This document shows positions 62,432-64,000 of a stretch of DNA of 64,000 nucleotides, piece by piece (position 1 is the stretch's first letter; every line of letters begins with the position of its first letter). Both the position numbers and the translations under genes were made by a program. This DNA comes from Anodontia alba. Its lineage: Eukaryota > Mollusca > Bivalvia > Lucinida > Lucinidae. The notes below the pieces were generated by a model that was given only the letters and a program-made list of their open reading frames with translations, made no database searches and was not told the origin of the DNA. The stretch lies in NCBI GenBank assembly GCA_964016985.1, contig OZ024827.1:76586335-76650334 (forward strand), read 5' to 3'.

Positions 62432-62466
62432 GCCCCCTCCCCCCCCCCCCCCCCCCCCCCCCCCCC
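62432..62466 (+). repeat. Poly-C tract
   Basis: About 33 C in a row with one early interruption, followed by ACACACAC. Produces artefactual proline and glycine frames. Confidence 0.95.
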
Positions 62467-62539
62467 ACACACACACCATCTTTTCGAAGAAAAGTGAGGG
62501 ACTTGATTTTTGGGTTTTATCATTCCGTGGTTCCCTATT

Positions 62540-62940
62540 TCCACAATTCCACACTAGGCAAAGAGGGCGTATCTTGTGTGCGCAGCTTTTCCAAGAGCTT
62601 TTGTCCGACCGATTTGAAACTTTGCAGATACTTAGAACAACTCCTCCTTCAGTATTTGACTGACGGATTAGAAACTTCGTACATGATTAGATCATTGTCA
62701 GAAAATTTGCATGTGATGTTGATATTTTCATTTGATTTTCTAATTTCATATTTTCGGAGTTTTCGACTAATTTCATTTTTGGAGGAATTTTTGTTACTTA
62801 GCATCTGAGGTTCCTATCTTGTGTGTGTAACTCCCCCCAGGTTTTTTCACTGATCGAATCGAAACTTTGCAGATGGTTTTGGCATGGTCTGAATATGAGC
62901 ATGTCTCAGAGCCCGTGCTAGTATCTTGGAACATCGAGCT
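62540..62940. repeat. Old dispersed repeat (GATTTGAAACTTTGCAGAT motif)
   Basis: CCGACCGATTTGAAACTTTG, CAGATACTTAGAACAACTCC at 62,607 and TGATCGAATCGAAACTTTGC, AGATGG at 62,851 are two diverged units about 245 bp apart, each preceded by TATCTTGTGTG. The 166-codon frame across it (62,308-62,808) includes the poly-C tract and is not a gene. Confidence 0.55.
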
Positions 62941-62954
62941 CCTCTAAAGCCTGT

Positions 62955-63295
62955 GCTAGAGGATTACAGGACTCAAACAGAGGAAATTTCACCTGTTCTT
63001 GTTTGCACAATCGATAATATGTCTTGTGAATCTTTCCTTTAAATTAGTGACAAAAACGAAACTATGGCTGTGTTACAGGACTCAAACATGGGAAATTTCC
63101 CCTGTTCTTGGTTGCACAATCGGTAAGATATTGTGAATCTTAATTCTAGGCTTTTAGACTCGAACCAAGGAAGTTTCCCTGTTCTTCTATGCACATTCGG
63201 TACACTATATGGTGAATCTTTCCCTTGAGTAACTGGACTCAAACAGGGGAAATTTCCCCTGTTCTTGTTTGCACAATTGGTAATATATATCGTAA
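62955..63295. repeat. Four-copy tandem repeat, about 60-110-bp units
   Basis: GGACTCAAACAGGGGAAATT, TCCCCTGTTCTTGTTTGCAC, AATCGGTAATAT, GTGAATCTT in four imperfect copies (about 62,970; 63,078; 63,158; 63,236). Each contains the palindrome CAGGGGAAATTTCCCCTG. The retrotransposon fragment begins directly at its right edge. Confidence 0.8.
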
Positions 63296-63296
63296 A

Positions 63297-64000
63297 CCTG
63301 AGTCTAGTCCCATGGGAAATAATTCAAGCATTTGATAATATAGATGATATAGTCTCGGTTTGGAACACCCTATTTTTTATGAAATTCTAAATAACCATGC
63401 CCCAATAAAAAGACACAGAGTTAAAAAGCAATACCAACCAGACTGGTTAACTTCAAAAATATTAGATTGTATGAAAGAACGTGATAAATACAAACTAAAT
63501 GGAAACATTGAAACATACAAAATCATACGCAATAAAGTATCCAGTTTGATTGAACAAGCTAAAAAGAGGACATATCAAACGAAAATAGAGGAAGGGAAAG
63601 ATGATCCAAAAACAATCTGGAAACTATTTAAGGAACTTCGTGCAAATGGAAAGGGAAGTAACAGCGAGCTTAATATTAATATTAAAAAAGATGATAAATT
63701 CGTACAAAAAGAATCTGAATTGACAGAATTGTTTAACTCGTATTTTGTCAATATAGCAACTAATCTTAAAGAACCAATTATTCCATCAGACTTCGAAACA
63801 CTCAGAACATTCGTCACGTCTAAGGTTCCCACAAACACCAAGTTTAATATTTCACTTACTAATGAAACTTTTGTACGGAAATTTTTAACAAACCTGAATG
63901 TAAATAAATCAACTGGATTAGACAATATAGGTCCAAAAATCCTTAAATTAGCTGCTAACGTTTTAACGCCAAGCCTTACGTTTATAGTTAACAAAAGCAT
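63297..64000 (+). pseudogene. Non-LTR retrotransposon ORF2 fragment, 5'-truncated and frameshifted
   Basis: Begins in the tail of the apurinic endonuclease domain (PWEIIQAFDNIDDIVSVWN, 63,309-63,365). It must then shift frame in a six-T run (63,373-63,378) to continue as EILNNHAPIKRHRVKKQY. The linker between endonuclease and reverse transcriptase follows (QPDWLTSKILDCMKERDKYK; DDPKTIWKLFKELRANG; ESELTELFNSYFVNIA). The first RT motif comes last: NVNKSTGLDNIGPKILKLAA, and the frame runs off the window edge. Catalytic RT motifs (including the YxDD box) lie beyond 64,000. Sequence resembles Jockey/CR1-group LINEs; exact clade not determined. 5' truncation at about 63,297 is typical of LINE insertion. 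Confidence 0.88.

Noticed and set aside
62308..62808. 166-codon plus-strand frame with a proline run
   Set aside because: The proline run is the poly-C tract and the rest is an old dispersed repeat with a GATTTGAAACTTTGCAGAT motif.

Overview
This is eukaryotic, AT-rich, repeat-dominated DNA. It has no bacterial-style gene packing, no operons and no CRISPR array. Long A/T, CA, GA, CT, TTA and GATA tracts, tRNA- and 5S-derived short retroposons, a non-LTR retrotransposon, a Tc1-type transposon, many foldback/MITE families and a long satellite point to an invertebrate animal. From memory, several dispersed motifs (the hairpin repeat with GTAGACCCTGATCAGACGCC, and the AGATGACCCTGCATCGCTCA-type repeat at about 54.1 kb) are ones I associate with bivalve molluscs, so a bivalve is the best guess. 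That attribution is unverified.

Coding content is tiny. Three segments look like real exons, all on the minus strand: a C-type lectin domain exon (29,994-30,113) with good splice sites, a 405-nt symmetric Ser/Thr/Pro-rich exon of unknown family (14,296-14,700), and a weaker candidate exon (1,128-1,344). The remaining protein-like sequence belongs to mobile elements: a broken Tc1-like transposase (20,704-21,766) and the start of a non-LTR retrotransposon reverse transcriptase running off the right edge (63,297-64,000).

Layout: 0-31 kb is a mosaic of at least six inverted-repeat families, here called FB-A to FB-F, interleaved with two tRNA-derived SINE families (S1, S2). A Tc1 element sits inside a dispersed repeat (R1) whose uninterrupted copy is 8 kb away. 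A 2.3-kb element at 24.55-26.89 kb ends in arrays of a perfect 28-bp palindrome. At 31.6-37.9 kb there is a 6.3-kb nested inverted-repeat cluster. At 38.0-42.7 kb two G/C-rich tandem arrays (about 370 and 361 bp units) lie in mirror orientation, one holding three apparently identical consecutive copies. At 44.4 and 57.4 kb are two 5S rRNA-derived sequences. At 47.0-57.1 kb a satellite with a 167-bp monomer shows an alternating A/B dimer and then a homogenised C subtype. It is split by a 3,589-bp DNA transposon with perfect 24-bp terminal inverted repeats, a 4-bp target duplication and six internal copies of a 14-bp motif. The last 7 kb holds microsatellites, a pogo/Tigger-like MITE, small tandem repeats and the retrotransposon.

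The elements do not form a pathway. What they record is repeated nested transposition plus hairpin and tandem amplification. Best follow-ups are the satellite with its inserted transposon, the mirrored G-rich arrays, the palindrome-ended element and the unidentified exon. All family assignments rest on visual reading of motifs, and no database search was possible.
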